Shown: piece after piece, positions 32,997-40,847 of the stretch
Layout of the letters: each line of letters opens with the position of its first letter
Numbering within the stretch: the stretch's first letter is position 1
From: Hymenobacter actinosclerus
Lineage (GTDB): Bacteria > Bacteroidota > Bacteroidia > Cytophagales > Hymenobacteraceae
Reading direction: 5' to 3'
Length of the DNA stretch: 64,000 nucleotides
Assembly (NCBI RefSeq): GCF_900111515.1
Contig: NZ_FOHS01000001.1
Location: forward strand, 1,185,419 to 1,249,418
Notes under the pieces: generated by a model
Told to the model about the DNA's origin: nothing
Databases searched by the model: none
Seen by the model: the letters and a program-made list of their open reading frames with translations, nothing else
Translations under genes and position numbers: made by a program

Positions 32997-33929
32997 ATGA
33001 AACAAGCAGCTTCCACCATTTTTGTTGTGCGGCCTACCCACTTCGGGTTCAATGCCGAAACGGCCGCCTCCAACCACTTCCAGCAGGCCCTGGCCGACCA
33101 GCCGGCCGACCAGACGACGGCCCGCGTCGCGGCCGAGTTTACCAATCTGGTCGAAACGCTCCGGGGCCGGGGCATGCAGGTGCTCGTATTCGATGATACG
33201 CCGGTGCCGGTGAAGCCCGATGCCGTTTTTCCGAACAATTGGCTCAGCCTGCACGCCGATGGCCGGGTGCTTCTCTACCCCATGTGCGCGCCCAACCGCC
33301 GCACCGAGCGCCGTGCCGATATCGTGGAGTCCCTGGCCCGGCAATTTCAGGTGACGGAAGTAGTGGATGTGTCGGGAACGGAGGCGGAAAACCGCTTTCT
33401 GGAAGGCACGGGCAGTATTATTTTCGACCATGAGCACCGCCGCGCCTACGCTGGCCTCTCGCCCCGTACCGAGCCGCAGCTGCTGGCCGACGTTTGCGCC
33501 CGGCTGGGATACGAGCCGGTTGCGTTCCGTTCCGTGGATGGCCGGGGACAGGAAATTTACCATACCAACGTAATGCTGAGCATTGGCCCCGGTTTCGCCG
33601 TCGTATGCCTGGAAAGCATCATCGACCCGGCTGAGCGCAGCGCCGTCGTGCATTCGCTTACCGAAACCGGGCACGAAATCGTAGCTATTTCCCTTGAGCA
33701 GGTAACCCATTTCGCCGGCAACATGCTGGCCTTGCAACCCGAGGGCGGTCCGGTGCTGCTGGCCATGTCGCAAAGTGCCCACGATGCCCTCACGGCCGGG
33801 CAGCGGCAGCAGCTGGGCCGCCACGCCGAGCTGCTGCCGCTGCCCATCCCCACCATCGAAACTATCGGCGGGGGCAGTGTGCGGTGCATGCTGGCCGAGG
33901 TGTTTCTGCCCGAAGCAGCGGCGCGGTAA
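32997..33929 (+). CDS. ctlX: Citrulline hydrolase/amidinotransferase-family protein (CtlX-like)
   Basis: 310 residues of the guanidino-group modifying superfamily. CtlX-type enzymes hydrolyse citrulline to ornithine, ammonia and CO2. Landmarks: VRPTHFGFNAETAASNHFQ, VFPNNWLS, the acidic ENRFLEGTGSIIFDH, YHTNVMLSIG (catalytic His) and the C-terminal GGSVRCMLAE (catalytic Cys). A single gene between terminators. With hutU and hutI it suggests use of amino acids as carbon and nitrogen sources. Confidence 0.88.
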   Translation: MKQAASTIFVVRPTHFGFNAETAASNHFQQALADQPADQTTARVAAEFTNLVETLRGRGMQVLVFDDTPVPVKPDAVFPNNWLSLHADGRVLLYPMCAPNRRTERRADIVESLARQFQVTEVVDVSGTEAENRFLEGTGSIIFDHEHRRAYAGLSPRTEPQLLADVCARLGYEPVAFRSVDGRGQEIYHTNVMLSIGPGFAVVCLESIIDPAERSAVVHSLTETGHEIVAISLEQVTHFAGNMLALQPEGGPVLLAMSQSAHDALTAGQRQQLGRHAELLPLPIPTIETIGGGSVRCMLAEVFLPEAAAR

Positions 33930-33936
33930 ATCCGCT

Positions 33937-33989
33937 AGGCCGGCCCTTTTTCCGGAGCGTATGCGTCTGGAAAGAAGGGCCGGCCTTTT
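33937..33989. terminator. Hairpin after ctlX-like gene
   Basis: AGGCCGGCCCTT pairs with AAGGGCCGGCCT across a 26-base loop, followed by TTTT. Confidence 0.7.
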
Positions 33990-34077
33990 GGCCGATTCGG
34001 GTTTGAATTTGCCCGTTTATTCAGGCCAAAAGGGCTTTTTGCGGAGTTTTTCAGGGGTGGTTTGTGTTATCTATCCG

Positions 34078-35184
34078 ATGACGCAAACCACCCTTTTTCC
34101 TTCGCTCGACATCCTGCCCGAACCCGCCGCCGCCCCGCGCCAGCACGCCGCCAGGCTGTGGCTGCCCAAGCGCGTAGCCTTCACCCCGGCGGCCCTCGAC
34201 GAACCCTTTGGTCAGCAAATCCTGGCCCGCGCCAAAAGCCACCACCTGGAAATTGAGCTGCTCAAGAGCAACCGCCTCACCGGCCTGCGCGGCGACGATG
34301 CGCGCGACACCTACCGCCGGGCCAAAAGCACGCTGGCGGTAGTGTGCGCCCCGCCTGGGGCCCTGCGGCTCCAGCCCACGCCCCCCTCGGCCGACTGGCA
34401 GATGAACCTGGCCGAGGGCTGCCCCGCGCATTGCCAGTACTGCTACCTGGCTGGCAGCCTCAGCGGTCCGCCGGTGGTCAAGGCCTTCGCCAATCTGCCT
34501 CAGCTGCTGGCCAACACCCAAAATTACGAACGGCCCGGTCGCACTACCAGCTTCGAGGTAAGCTGCTACACCGATGTGCTGGGCATCGAGCACCTCACCG
34601 GCTCGCTGGCCGAGTGCATCCGCTACTTTGGCCAGCGCGAAGGCACCCACCTGCGCTTCGTGAGCAAATACGACCACGTTGACTCGCTGCTGGCGCTGCC
34701 CCACCACGGCCGCACCCGGGCCCGCTTCAGTTTGAATGCCGAGCAGCTGGTGCGCCAGTTGGAGGGCGGCACGGCCTCGGTGGAAGCCCGAATCCGGGCG
34801 TTGCGCAAGCTGGCGCTGCCCCGCGCGCAGGGTGGGGGCGGCTACCCGGTGGGCGTGGTGCTGGCCCCCATTATGCCGCTGCCCAACTGGCAGCACGAGT
34901 ACCGCCTGCTACTCGACCGGCTGGCAGCGGCCCTCGATTTCGACTGCGACCTGACGGTGGAATTCATCACCCACCGCTTCACGCCCGGCTCCAAAAACGT
35001 GCTGCTCGACTGGTACCCCAACACCAGCCTCGACCTCGACGAAGCCACCCGCGCCGTGAAGCGCAACAAGTTCGGCGGCACCAAATTCGTGTACCAGCCC
35101 ACCGATATGCGCCAGCTCAAGGAGTTCTTCTACGCCCAATGGCAGGCCCGTTTCCCCAACGCACCATTGCTGTACTGGACGTAG
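34078..35184 (+). CDS. Radical SAM protein of the spore photoproduct lyase (SplB) family
   Basis: 368 residues from the ATG at 34078 (MTQTTLFPSLD); the frame is open further upstream but would overlap the terminator and ctlX. The radical SAM CxxxCxxC motif is CPAHCQYC inside NLAEGCPAHCQYCYLAGSLS, the SplB form. Other landmarks are VSCYTDVLGIEHLTGS, HLRFVSKYDHVDSL, RARFSLN and VEFITHRFTPGSK. SplB reverses spore-specific thymine dimers, but this lineage does not sporulate, so the natural substrate is uncertain (other UV lesions or RNA are possible). Isolated gene with no obvious partner. Confidence 0.88.
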   Translation: MTQTTLFPSLDILPEPAAAPRQHAARLWLPKRVAFTPAALDEPFGQQILARAKSHHLEIELLKSNRLTGLRGDDARDTYRRAKSTLAVVCAPPGALRLQPTPPSADWQMNLAEGCPAHCQYCYLAGSLSGPPVVKAFANLPQLLANTQNYERPGRTTSFEVSCYTDVLGIEHLTGSLAECIRYFGQREGTHLRFVSKYDHVDSLLALPHHGRTRARFSLNAEQLVRQLEGGTASVEARIRALRKLALPRAQGGGGYPVGVVLAPIMPLPNWQHEYRLLLDRLAAALDFDCDLTVEFITHRFTPGSKNVLLDWYPNTSLDLDEATRAVKRNKFGGTKFVYQPTDMRQLKEFFYAQWQARFPNAPLLYWT

Positions 35185-35236
35185 GTCTGCTTGAGAAGTT
35201 AGGACTTAAGCAGCTAAGAGCTAAGCCAGAATCGAA

Positions 35237-35325
35237 CTGTCATCCTGAGCTTGCGAAGGACCTATCCAGAAGCTAAGATCAATCATTAGCTTCTGGATAG
35301 GTCCTTCGCAAGCTCAGGATGACAG
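35237..35325. repeat. Perfect 40-bp palindrome (GTCATCCTGAGC type)
   Basis: Positions 35237-35276 are the exact reverse complement of 35286-35325 with a 9-base loop. The arm starts CTGTCATCCTGAGCTTGCGA and contains GAAGGACC. It lies between convergent genes (SplB-like and mqo) and may terminate both. The perfect match implies recent insertion or active maintenance. Confidence 0.92.
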
Positions 35326-35343
35326 CTAATTTCTTCTAGCTCC

Positions 35344-36864
35344 TTACGAAACCCCTAATTCTGCCGGCGTTACCAGCCCCAGGATGGTGCTGGTGCGGGT
35401 GCGCGTCTTATTGACCAGCTCCGGCTCATCGGCCAGCGTGTGGCCCAGCGTGGGCACCATCTCGTGGAATTTGGCCTGCCATTCGGGGGTAGCCGACTGC
35501 TGAGGGAAGCACTTCTGTACCAGGTGCAGCATGATGCTGACGGCGGTGGAGGCCCCGGGCGAGGCGCCGAGCAGCGCGGCAATGGTGCCGTCGGCGGCCG
35601 TAACCACTTCGGTGCCGAATTCAAGTACGCCGCCCTGCTTTTTGTCCTTCTTGATAACCTGCACGCGCTGGCCGGCAATGGCCAGCTCCCAGTCCTGGGC
35701 CTGGGCCTCGGGCATATACTCGCGCAGGGCCGCCAGCCGGTCGTCGGGCGACTGGCGCACCTGCTGGATGAGGTACTTGGTGAGCGACAGGTTTTTGAGG
35801 CCGGCCATAATCATGGGCTTCACGTTGCCGAACTGAATGGACGCCGGCAAATCGAAGTAGGAGCCCGTTTTCAGAAACTTGGTGCTGAAACCGGCGTAGG
35901 GGCCGAACAGCAGCTGCTTTTCGCCGTCAATCACGCGCGTATCGAGGTGGGGCACCGACATGGGCGGCGAGCCCACCGAGGCCTTGCCGTACACTTTGGC
36001 CGCGTGGCGCTCAATTACGGCCGGGTTCACGCAGCGCAGCCACTGCCCGCTCACCGGGAAGCCCCCGTAACCGTCGGCCTCCGGAATGTGCGACTTTTCG
36101 AGCAGCGGCAGCGAGCCGCCCCCGGCCCCGATAAACACGAACCGGGCCTGGGTTTCCACTTCCTGGCCGCTTTCGAGGTTTTTGGTTTTCACCCGCCAGC
36201 TGCCATCGGCGTTGTGGTGCAGCTTCTCCACCTCGTGGTGGAAGTGCATGGTTACGCCGGGCTTTTCCTGAAGCAGGTAGAACATGCCGCGGGTCAGGGA
36301 GCCGAAATTAACGTCGGTGCCCAGGTCCATGCGGGTGGCGGCCACGGTTTGCTCCGGGTCGCGGCCCTCCATCACCAGCGGAATCCAGCTTTCAATTTCG
36401 GCCCGGTCGTCGGTGAATTTCATACCCTTAAACAGGGCGGTTTGGGTGAGGGCGGCGTGGCGCTTGCGCAGAAACTCCACGTTTTCGCGGCCCATCACAA
36501 AGCTCATGTGCGGAATGTAGTTGATGAACCGCTCGATTTCCTTCACATCGTATTTCTCCGTCAAAAAGGCCCAGAACTGCTTGCTCTGCTCGAACTGCTC
36601 GGCAATTTTGAGGGCCTTGCTGATGTCGATGGAGCCATCGGGGCGCTCGGGCGTGTAGTTCAGCTCGCAGAAGGCCGAGTGGCCGGTGCCGGCGTTGTTC
36701 CAGGCGTCGGAACTCTCGGCGGCGGCCACATCGAGGCGCTCAAAAATGCTGATGGTCAGCGTCGGGTCGAGCTCCTTGAGCATCAGGCCCAGCGTGGCGC
36801 TCATAATGCCGGCACCAATCAGCACCACGTCGGTGGCGGGCAGGGAAGGGGTAGTAGAAGTCAT
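35344..36864 (-). CDS. mqo: Malate:quinone oxidoreductase
   Basis: FAD-dependent peripheral membrane enzyme oxidising malate to oxaloacetate with quinone as acceptor (TCA cycle, respiratory chain). 506 residues, the normal length. FAD-binding VVLIGAGIMSATLGLMLKEL at the N-terminus, then ERLDVAAAESSDAWNNAGTG, HSAFCELNYTPE, the substrate region VGSPPMSVPHLDTR and a C-terminal GASPGASTA with FP(Q)QS. No adjacent partner gene. Convergent with the SplB-like gene and divergent from the BLUF gene. Confidence 0.95.
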   Translation of the reverse strand: MTSTTPSLPATDVVLIGAGIMSATLGLMLKELDPTLTISIFERLDVAAAESSDAWNNAGTGHSAFCELNYTPERPDGSIDISKALKIAEQFEQSKQFWAFLTEKYDVKEIERFINYIPHMSFVMGRENVEFLRKRHAALTQTALFKGMKFTDDRAEIESWIPLVMEGRDPEQTVAATRMDLGTDVNFGSLTRGMFYLLQEKPGVTMHFHHEVEKLHHNADGSWRVKTKNLESGQEVETQARFVFIGAGGGSLPLLEKSHIPEADGYGGFPVSGQWLRCVNPAVIERHAAKVYGKASVGSPPMSVPHLDTRVIDGEKQLLFGPYAGFSTKFLKTGSYFDLPASIQFGNVKPMIMAGLKNLSLTKYLIQQVRQSPDDRLAALREYMPEAQAQDWELAIAGQRVQVIKKDKKQGGVLEFGTEVVTAADGTIAALLGASPGASTAVSIMLHLVQKCFPQQSATPEWQAKFHEMVPTLGHTLADEPELVNKTRTRTSTILGLVTPAELGVS

Positions 36865-36993
36865 AAGGGAAAGAAGCTAGGGTGATAGGTACGGACGGCA
36901 GCCCAAAAAGATAGAAGAAGCGCCGCGCTGCGCCTGCTGCCAGCGGTGGCGCTTGCCTATGTATCTATAAAAGTGTATATTGACTTTCTGCCC

Positions 36994-37046
36994 CGGCCCG
37001 TTTGGCCGCGGGGCACGGGCCCGGCCGCACGGCCAAACGGGGCCGT
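36994..37046. promoter_or_regulatory. GC-rich inverted repeat upstream of the BLUF gene
   Basis: CGGCCC-GTTTGGCCG mirrored by CGGCCAAAC-GGGGCCG, imperfect by one base, in the divergent mqo/BLUF gap and ending about 30 bases before the BLUF start. It could be an operator or a 5' UTR hairpin. Confidence 0.4.
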
Positions 37047-37077
37047 GTAGCCGGAATATGAACCAAAGCCAGGAGCC

Positions 37078-37497
37078 ATGCACCACATTGTTTATTCGAG
37101 CCAGGTAGTGGGCGAGTTAAGCGAAGGCCTGCTGCGCGAAATGCTGGTGCAGTTCCGCACGAAAAACCGGCAGGCCGACATTACGGGCATTCTGCTGTAC
37201 TGCGACGGCCAGGTGCTGCAAGTGCTGGAGGGCGAGCGGGCAGTGATAGAACAGCTCTATGGCCAGATTGAGCGCGACTGGCGCCACAGTGGCGTAGTGA
37301 AGCTGGCCGACGGCCCGGTGAGCTGGCGCGAGTTTCCCGAGTGGTCGATGGCCTTTGCCGTGGCCTCGCCCGCTACCTTTGCCTCGCTGGCCGGCTACTG
37401 CAACCCCGACAACCCCTGGCAGCCCCGCAACGAAGCCGGCCGGCTGGTTCGGGAGCTGATCCGGGAGTTTATTCAACAGGCCCAGCTTACCGTTTGA
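37078..37497 (+). CDS. BLUF-domain blue-light photoreceptor
   Basis: 139-residue stand-alone BLUF (blue light using FAD) protein. The photoactive Tyr (IVYSSQ, residue 5), the flavin-contacting Asn (KNRQADITG) and the Gln (VLQVLEG) are all present, as is SWREFPEWSMAF with the Trp/Met region of strand 5. No effector domain is fused, so signalling must be through partners. The stop codon overlaps the next ATG (TGATG at 37495-37499), so the downstream methyltransferase is probably co-translated and may be its output partner (inference). Confidence 0.92.
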   Translation: MHHIVYSSQVVGELSEGLLREMLVQFRTKNRQADITGILLYCDGQVLQVLEGERAVIEQLYGQIERDWRHSGVVKLADGPVSWREFPEWSMAFAVASPATFASLAGYCNPDNPWQPRNEAGRLVRELIREFIQQAQLTV

Positions 37498-38321
37498 TGA
37501 GCCCGCCCCGCCACCTGCCCCCCGCTGTTCCGGCCGATTACCTGGAGTTGAACCGCCGCCTCTGGAACGCCAAAACGGCGTTTCACCTCCGGTCCGATTT
37601 CTACGACGTGGCGGGTTTTACGGCGGGTAAAACCTCGCTTAACCCGCCCGAGCTGGAGCTGCTCGGCGATGTAGCCGGGCAGCGCATCCTGCACCTGCAA
37701 TGCCACTTTGGCCTCGATACCCTTTCGCTGGCCCGGCTGGGCGCCCACGTTACGGGCGTCGATCTGGCCGATGAGGCCATTGCCGCCGCCCGCGCCCTCA
37801 ACGAGCAGCTGGGCCTGGCGGCCGGGTTCGTGCAGGCCGATGTGCTGGCCCTGCCCGCCTCCCTCGACGGGCAGTTCGACGTGGTGTTTGCCCCCTATGG
37901 CGTGCTGGGCTGGCTGCCCGACCTGACGCAGTGGGCGGCAGGAGTGGCGCGCTGCCTGCGCCCCGGCGGCCGGCTGGTGCTGGTCGAGCTGCATCCCGCC
38001 GTCTGGATGTTCGACAACGACTTCACCCGCGTCGAGTATTCCTACTTCAACCGCCAGACCATCATCGAGCAGGAAACCGGCACCTACGCCGACCGCGCCG
38101 CGCCGCTGCACGAAACGTCGGTATCGTGGAACCACAGCCTGGGCGAAGTAGTAGGCGCGCTGTTGGGCCAGGGCCTGGCTATCCGGCACTTCGAGGAGTA
38201 TGATTACTCGTGCTACGACTGCCTGAACGGTCTGGAGCCGGCCCCCGGCGGCGGCTACCACCTCGCCAGCATGCCCGGCAAGCTACCGCTGATGTACTCG
38301 GTAGTAGCCCAGAAACCGTAG
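37497..38321 (+). CDS. SAM-dependent class I methyltransferase coupled to BLUF gene
   Basis: 274 residues from the ATG at 37497. Rossmann-type methyltransferase: motif I ILHLQCHFGLDTLSLARLGA, acidic VTGVDLAD (motif II), QADVLALP, and FDVVFAPYGVLGWLPDL then LRPGGRLVLVELHP. Similar to methyltransferase-11/25 proteins of unknown small-molecule substrate. Translation is probably coupled to the BLUF gene through the 1-base stop/start overlap, which is unusual for a housekeeping methyltransferase. Confidence 0.85.
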   Translation: MSPPRHLPPAVPADYLELNRRLWNAKTAFHLRSDFYDVAGFTAGKTSLNPPELELLGDVAGQRILHLQCHFGLDTLSLARLGAHVTGVDLADEAIAAARALNEQLGLAAGFVQADVLALPASLDGQFDVVFAPYGVLGWLPDLTQWAAGVARCLRPGGRLVLVELHPAVWMFDNDFTRVEYSYFNRQTIIEQETGTYADRAAPLHETSVSWNHSLGEVVGALLGQGLAIRHFEEYDYSCYDCLNGLEPAPGGGYHLASMPGKLPLMYSVVAQKP

Positions 38322-38336
38322 GTTTTACAAGGAAAC

Positions 38337-38435
38337 TGTCAGGCTGAGCAGCGCGAAGAATCTGGCGGGCAGCGGTAATCCTGTCGTAAGGGGCTACTCC
38401 GGCACGCCAGATTCTTCGCGCTGCTCAGCCTGACA
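38337..38435. repeat. Palindromic element with perfect 31-bp arms (GTCAGGCTGAGC type)
   Basis: 38337-38367 (TGTCAGGCTGAGCAGCGCGA ...) is the exact reverse complement of 38405-38435; the centre is 37 bases. It lies between the convergent methyltransferase and pncA genes. Confidence 0.9.
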
Positions 38436-38442
38436 TTCACCT

Positions 38443-39054
38443 CTAGGCATTCACCTCGGCCGTCGTGACGAACCGCGCTCCGCGCTCCAGCAGGTCGGTG
38501 CGGGCCTGCTGGTAGCCTTCGGGGCTGATGGCGCGGGTGGCATCCTCTACGAAGTACACGGCGAAGCCTTGCTGAAGCGCATCAAGCGCGGAGAAATAAA
38601 CGCAGAAGTCGGCGGCCAGGCCAGCCAGGTACACCGCGGTTACGCCGCGGCCGCGCAGGTAGTCGGCCAGGCCGGTGCTTTTGCGGTGGCCGTTGTCGAA
38701 AAAGCCACTGTACGAGTCGATGGCCGGGTCGGTGCCCTTGCGGAAGATGGCCTCGATGCGGTGCTGGTCGAGGCCGGCTACGAATTCGGCGCCGGGCGTG
38801 CCCTGCATGCAGTGGTCGGGCCAGAGCGTCTGGGGCAGGCCGTGCAGCTCGCCCTGCTCGAAGGGCTGGCGGCCGGGGTGCGAGCTGGCGAAGCTGCCGT
38901 GGCCGGCCGGGTGCCAGTCCTGGGTGGCCACTACCAGCCCGAAGTGGGGCTGCAGCTGGTTGGCCAGCGTCACAATGGCGTCGCCGCCGGCCACGGCCAG
39001 CGCCCCGCCGGGTACAAAATCATTCTGGATGTCAATCAGCAGCAGCGCTTTCAT
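38443..39054 (-). CDS. pncA: Nicotinamidase/pyrazinamidase
   Basis: Hydrolyses nicotinamide to nicotinate in NAD salvage. 203 residues of the isochorismatase-like hydrolase fold. Catalytic Asp8 in LLLIDIQNDF, Lys in FRKGTDP and Cys in AGLAADFCV are present; the metal site DWHPAGHGSFASSH is intact. Also typical are WPDHCMQGTPGAEF and SYSGFFDNG. A single gene with normal length. Confidence 0.94.
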   Translation of the reverse strand: MKALLLIDIQNDFVPGGALAVAGGDAIVTLANQLQPHFGLVVATQDWHPAGHGSFASSHPGRQPFEQGELHGLPQTLWPDHCMQGTPGAEFVAGLDQHRIEAIFRKGTDPAIDSYSGFFDNGHRKSTGLADYLRGRGVTAVYLAGLAADFCVYFSALDALQQGFAVYFVEDATRAISPEGYQQARTDLLERGARFVTTAEVNA

Positions 39055-39237
39055 CGGGCAAATTTGAAAAGTAAGCGGCCCCCGGCAGCGGGCCTATTTC
39101 AGGAACAAAGGTGCGCCGGACGGTCGGGCAAACTTAGCCTAATCTGCTTAATCCAGAGTGGGCCGCCCGATTCGTGCGTACTTTGCCCCGAATTGAGGGC
39201 CGGGCCCGACCCGCAACCCGAAAGCACCCGATAGATA

Positions 39238-40194
39238 ATGACAAAGTTTTTTCTGGTGAGCCTGGGCCTGCTGCTGGGCGGCTGGCCGCAAGTGGCCGCA
39301 GCCCAAATTCTAACCCCTGCTTCAGCCCTGGTTTCGGCTTCCGAGCCGGCCGCCCGGCAGGCCGTGGCGGGCACAAGGGTGTGGCTGGTTCCGCCTCCCG
39401 GCTTCGGACCGGCCGCGGGCCTCACGGGGCTGCGCCGGGGCCCGGCCGCCCTGCAGGTGATAGAAATGCCCGGCAGCAATTACTTCCGGCAGGCGGCTGG
39501 CTTTAGTCCGGCCCGCTTTACGGCCCGCGGCGGCACGGTTGTCAGCTTCAGCACATTGCTGGTGGATGGCTATCCGGCGCAGCTGGCGCGGGTGCAGCTC
39601 AGCCCCACCCAGGAAACCAGCCAGCTGCTGTTCGGCGACTCGACCTTTGTGGTGCTGCTCGACGCCCGCTATCCGGTGGCCGACACGGCGGCCGGCGGGG
39701 CGCTGCGCCGTAGCCTGCGCTCGGCCAGCTACCGCCCCATCGGGGCCGATGCGCCGGTTACGCTGGGCAACACCGTGTTCGTGCTCGACGAGCGGAAGTC
39801 GCCCTTCGCGCTGGCCCTGGCCCGGCAGGGTACCTACACCTACACGCTGGGCGGGCAGCGCAAGCCCGATTACGGCCCCGAGCCGCAGCTCACGGTCAGC
39901 ACTTACCCCTACAACCCGTCCATCACGGCCGCCGACATCAGCGCCCAGGTCCTGACCCGCCCCGAGGGCCCCCGGGCCTACAAGCCGCGCAAAATGACTT
40001 CGGGCAAAATAAACGACCTGGTAACCTACGAAACCGAGGGATTCGCCCAGCTGCAGGGCCAGCGGGTGCTGGTGTATCAGCAGGTAACGGTTATCGGCAA
40101 CACCGCTGTGGCCCTGCAGGGCATTGCCCGCCAGGATTTTGAGCAGGCGCTGGAGCAGTTCAAAAGCCTGACCCACACGATTAAAGCGAGATAG
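39238..40194 (+). CDS. Hypothetical secreted protein (318 residues)
   Basis: Signal peptide MTKFFLVSLGLLLGGWPQ, cleavage after AAA, then a soluble periplasmic-type domain without cysteines. It contains TRVWLVPPPGFGPAAGLTGL and an almost regular beta pattern, ending FKSLTHTIKAR. The layout (GMVWVPPxGF..., a membrane-potential-like HSLDF ending) recalls small Bacteroidota lipoprotein or export families, but I cannot name it. TACTTTG at 39179 could be its -7 box. Confidence 0.65.
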   Translation: MTKFFLVSLGLLLGGWPQVAAAQILTPASALVSASEPAARQAVAGTRVWLVPPPGFGPAAGLTGLRRGPAALQVIEMPGSNYFRQAAGFSPARFTARGGTVVSFSTLLVDGYPAQLARVQLSPTQETSQLLFGDSTFVVLLDARYPVADTAAGGALRRSLRSASYRPIGADAPVTLGNTVFVLDERKSPFALALARQGTYTYTLGGQRKPDYGPEPQLTVSTYPYNPSITAADISAQVLTRPEGPRAYKPRKMTSGKINDLVTYETEGFAQLQGQRVLVYQQVTVIGNTAVALQGIARQDFEQALEQFKSLTHTIKAR

Positions 40195-40202
40195 TGAGCT
40201 GC

Positions 40203-40748
40203 TCAGTATTTCACTTCTTCAAACGGAAACCGGGCCAGCGCCTCCCAGGGGCCGCCGCGGTAGGCCCATAGGGCCAGGCCGGTGCCGGTAATAGCGTAGG
40301 GCTCGAAGTTGGTGGCAAGCTGCTCGTGCAGGGCGCGGGCTACGGCGGGCGCTACCTTGTTCTGCACCGTAATGTGGGGCCGCAGGGGCTGCAAGTCCTG
40401 AGGCCGCAGGTGCTCGGCCCAGCGGGTCTGCAGCTCCCGGTGCAGCTGCCGCAGTTGGTCGTTTTCGAGCGAGTACGCTACCCCCTGGCCCAGAAACCGC
40501 ACGCCCGCCACGCGCAGCGGCAGGGGAGGAGTATCGGCGGCAACGTGCTGCAGGTGCTGGGCAATGGTGGCATAATCGGCACCCGGCAGATGGTGGAAAA
40601 GCGTGACGTGGGCCCGCAGGTAATTACGGGCCGGCGGGAAGTGTGCCGTGCGAAGTTCGTCGAAGTGCTGCTGGGCTTCTTCGTCGAGGGTAAGCGTCAG
40701 AATCAGCGGGGCTTCGATGGCGGCGGGTGGCAGCTCAGGCATACGCAA
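40203..40748 (-). CDS. 2'-5' RNA ligase/2H phosphoesterase-family protein
   Basis: 181 residues. Both catalytic H-x-T motifs of the 2H superfamily are seen: HVTLF (about 47) and HITVQ (about 125). The spacing and flanking LRAHVTLFHHLP fit the LigT/YjcG-type fold, which hydrolyses cyclic or 2'-5' phosphodiesters in RNA. Substrate unknown. Convergent with the secreted-protein gene, 8 bases apart. Confidence 0.85.
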   Translation of the reverse strand: MRMPELPPAAIEAPLILTLTLDEEAQQHFDELRTAHFPPARNYLRAHVTLFHHLPGADYATIAQHLQHVAADTPPLPLRVAGVRFLGQGVAYSLENDQLRQLHRELQTRWAEHLRPQDLQPLRPHITVQNKVAPAVARALHEQLATNFEPYAITGTGLALWAYRGGPWEALARFPFEEVKY

Positions 40749-40847
40749 ACAAATACCCCGATACGCAGCCGGGGCGCATCGGGGTACAGAAACGGGGTGC
40801 GCTGGCAGATGGTGGGCTGCTGATACCTGGGCATGGCGGCCACGAGC

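Noticed and set aside
35440..36885. Long open frame antisense to mqo (about 480 codons)
   Set aside because: Shadow frame of a GC-rich gene: composition Gly/Ala/His/Arg-rich with no domain, and mqo on the other strand is unambiguous.
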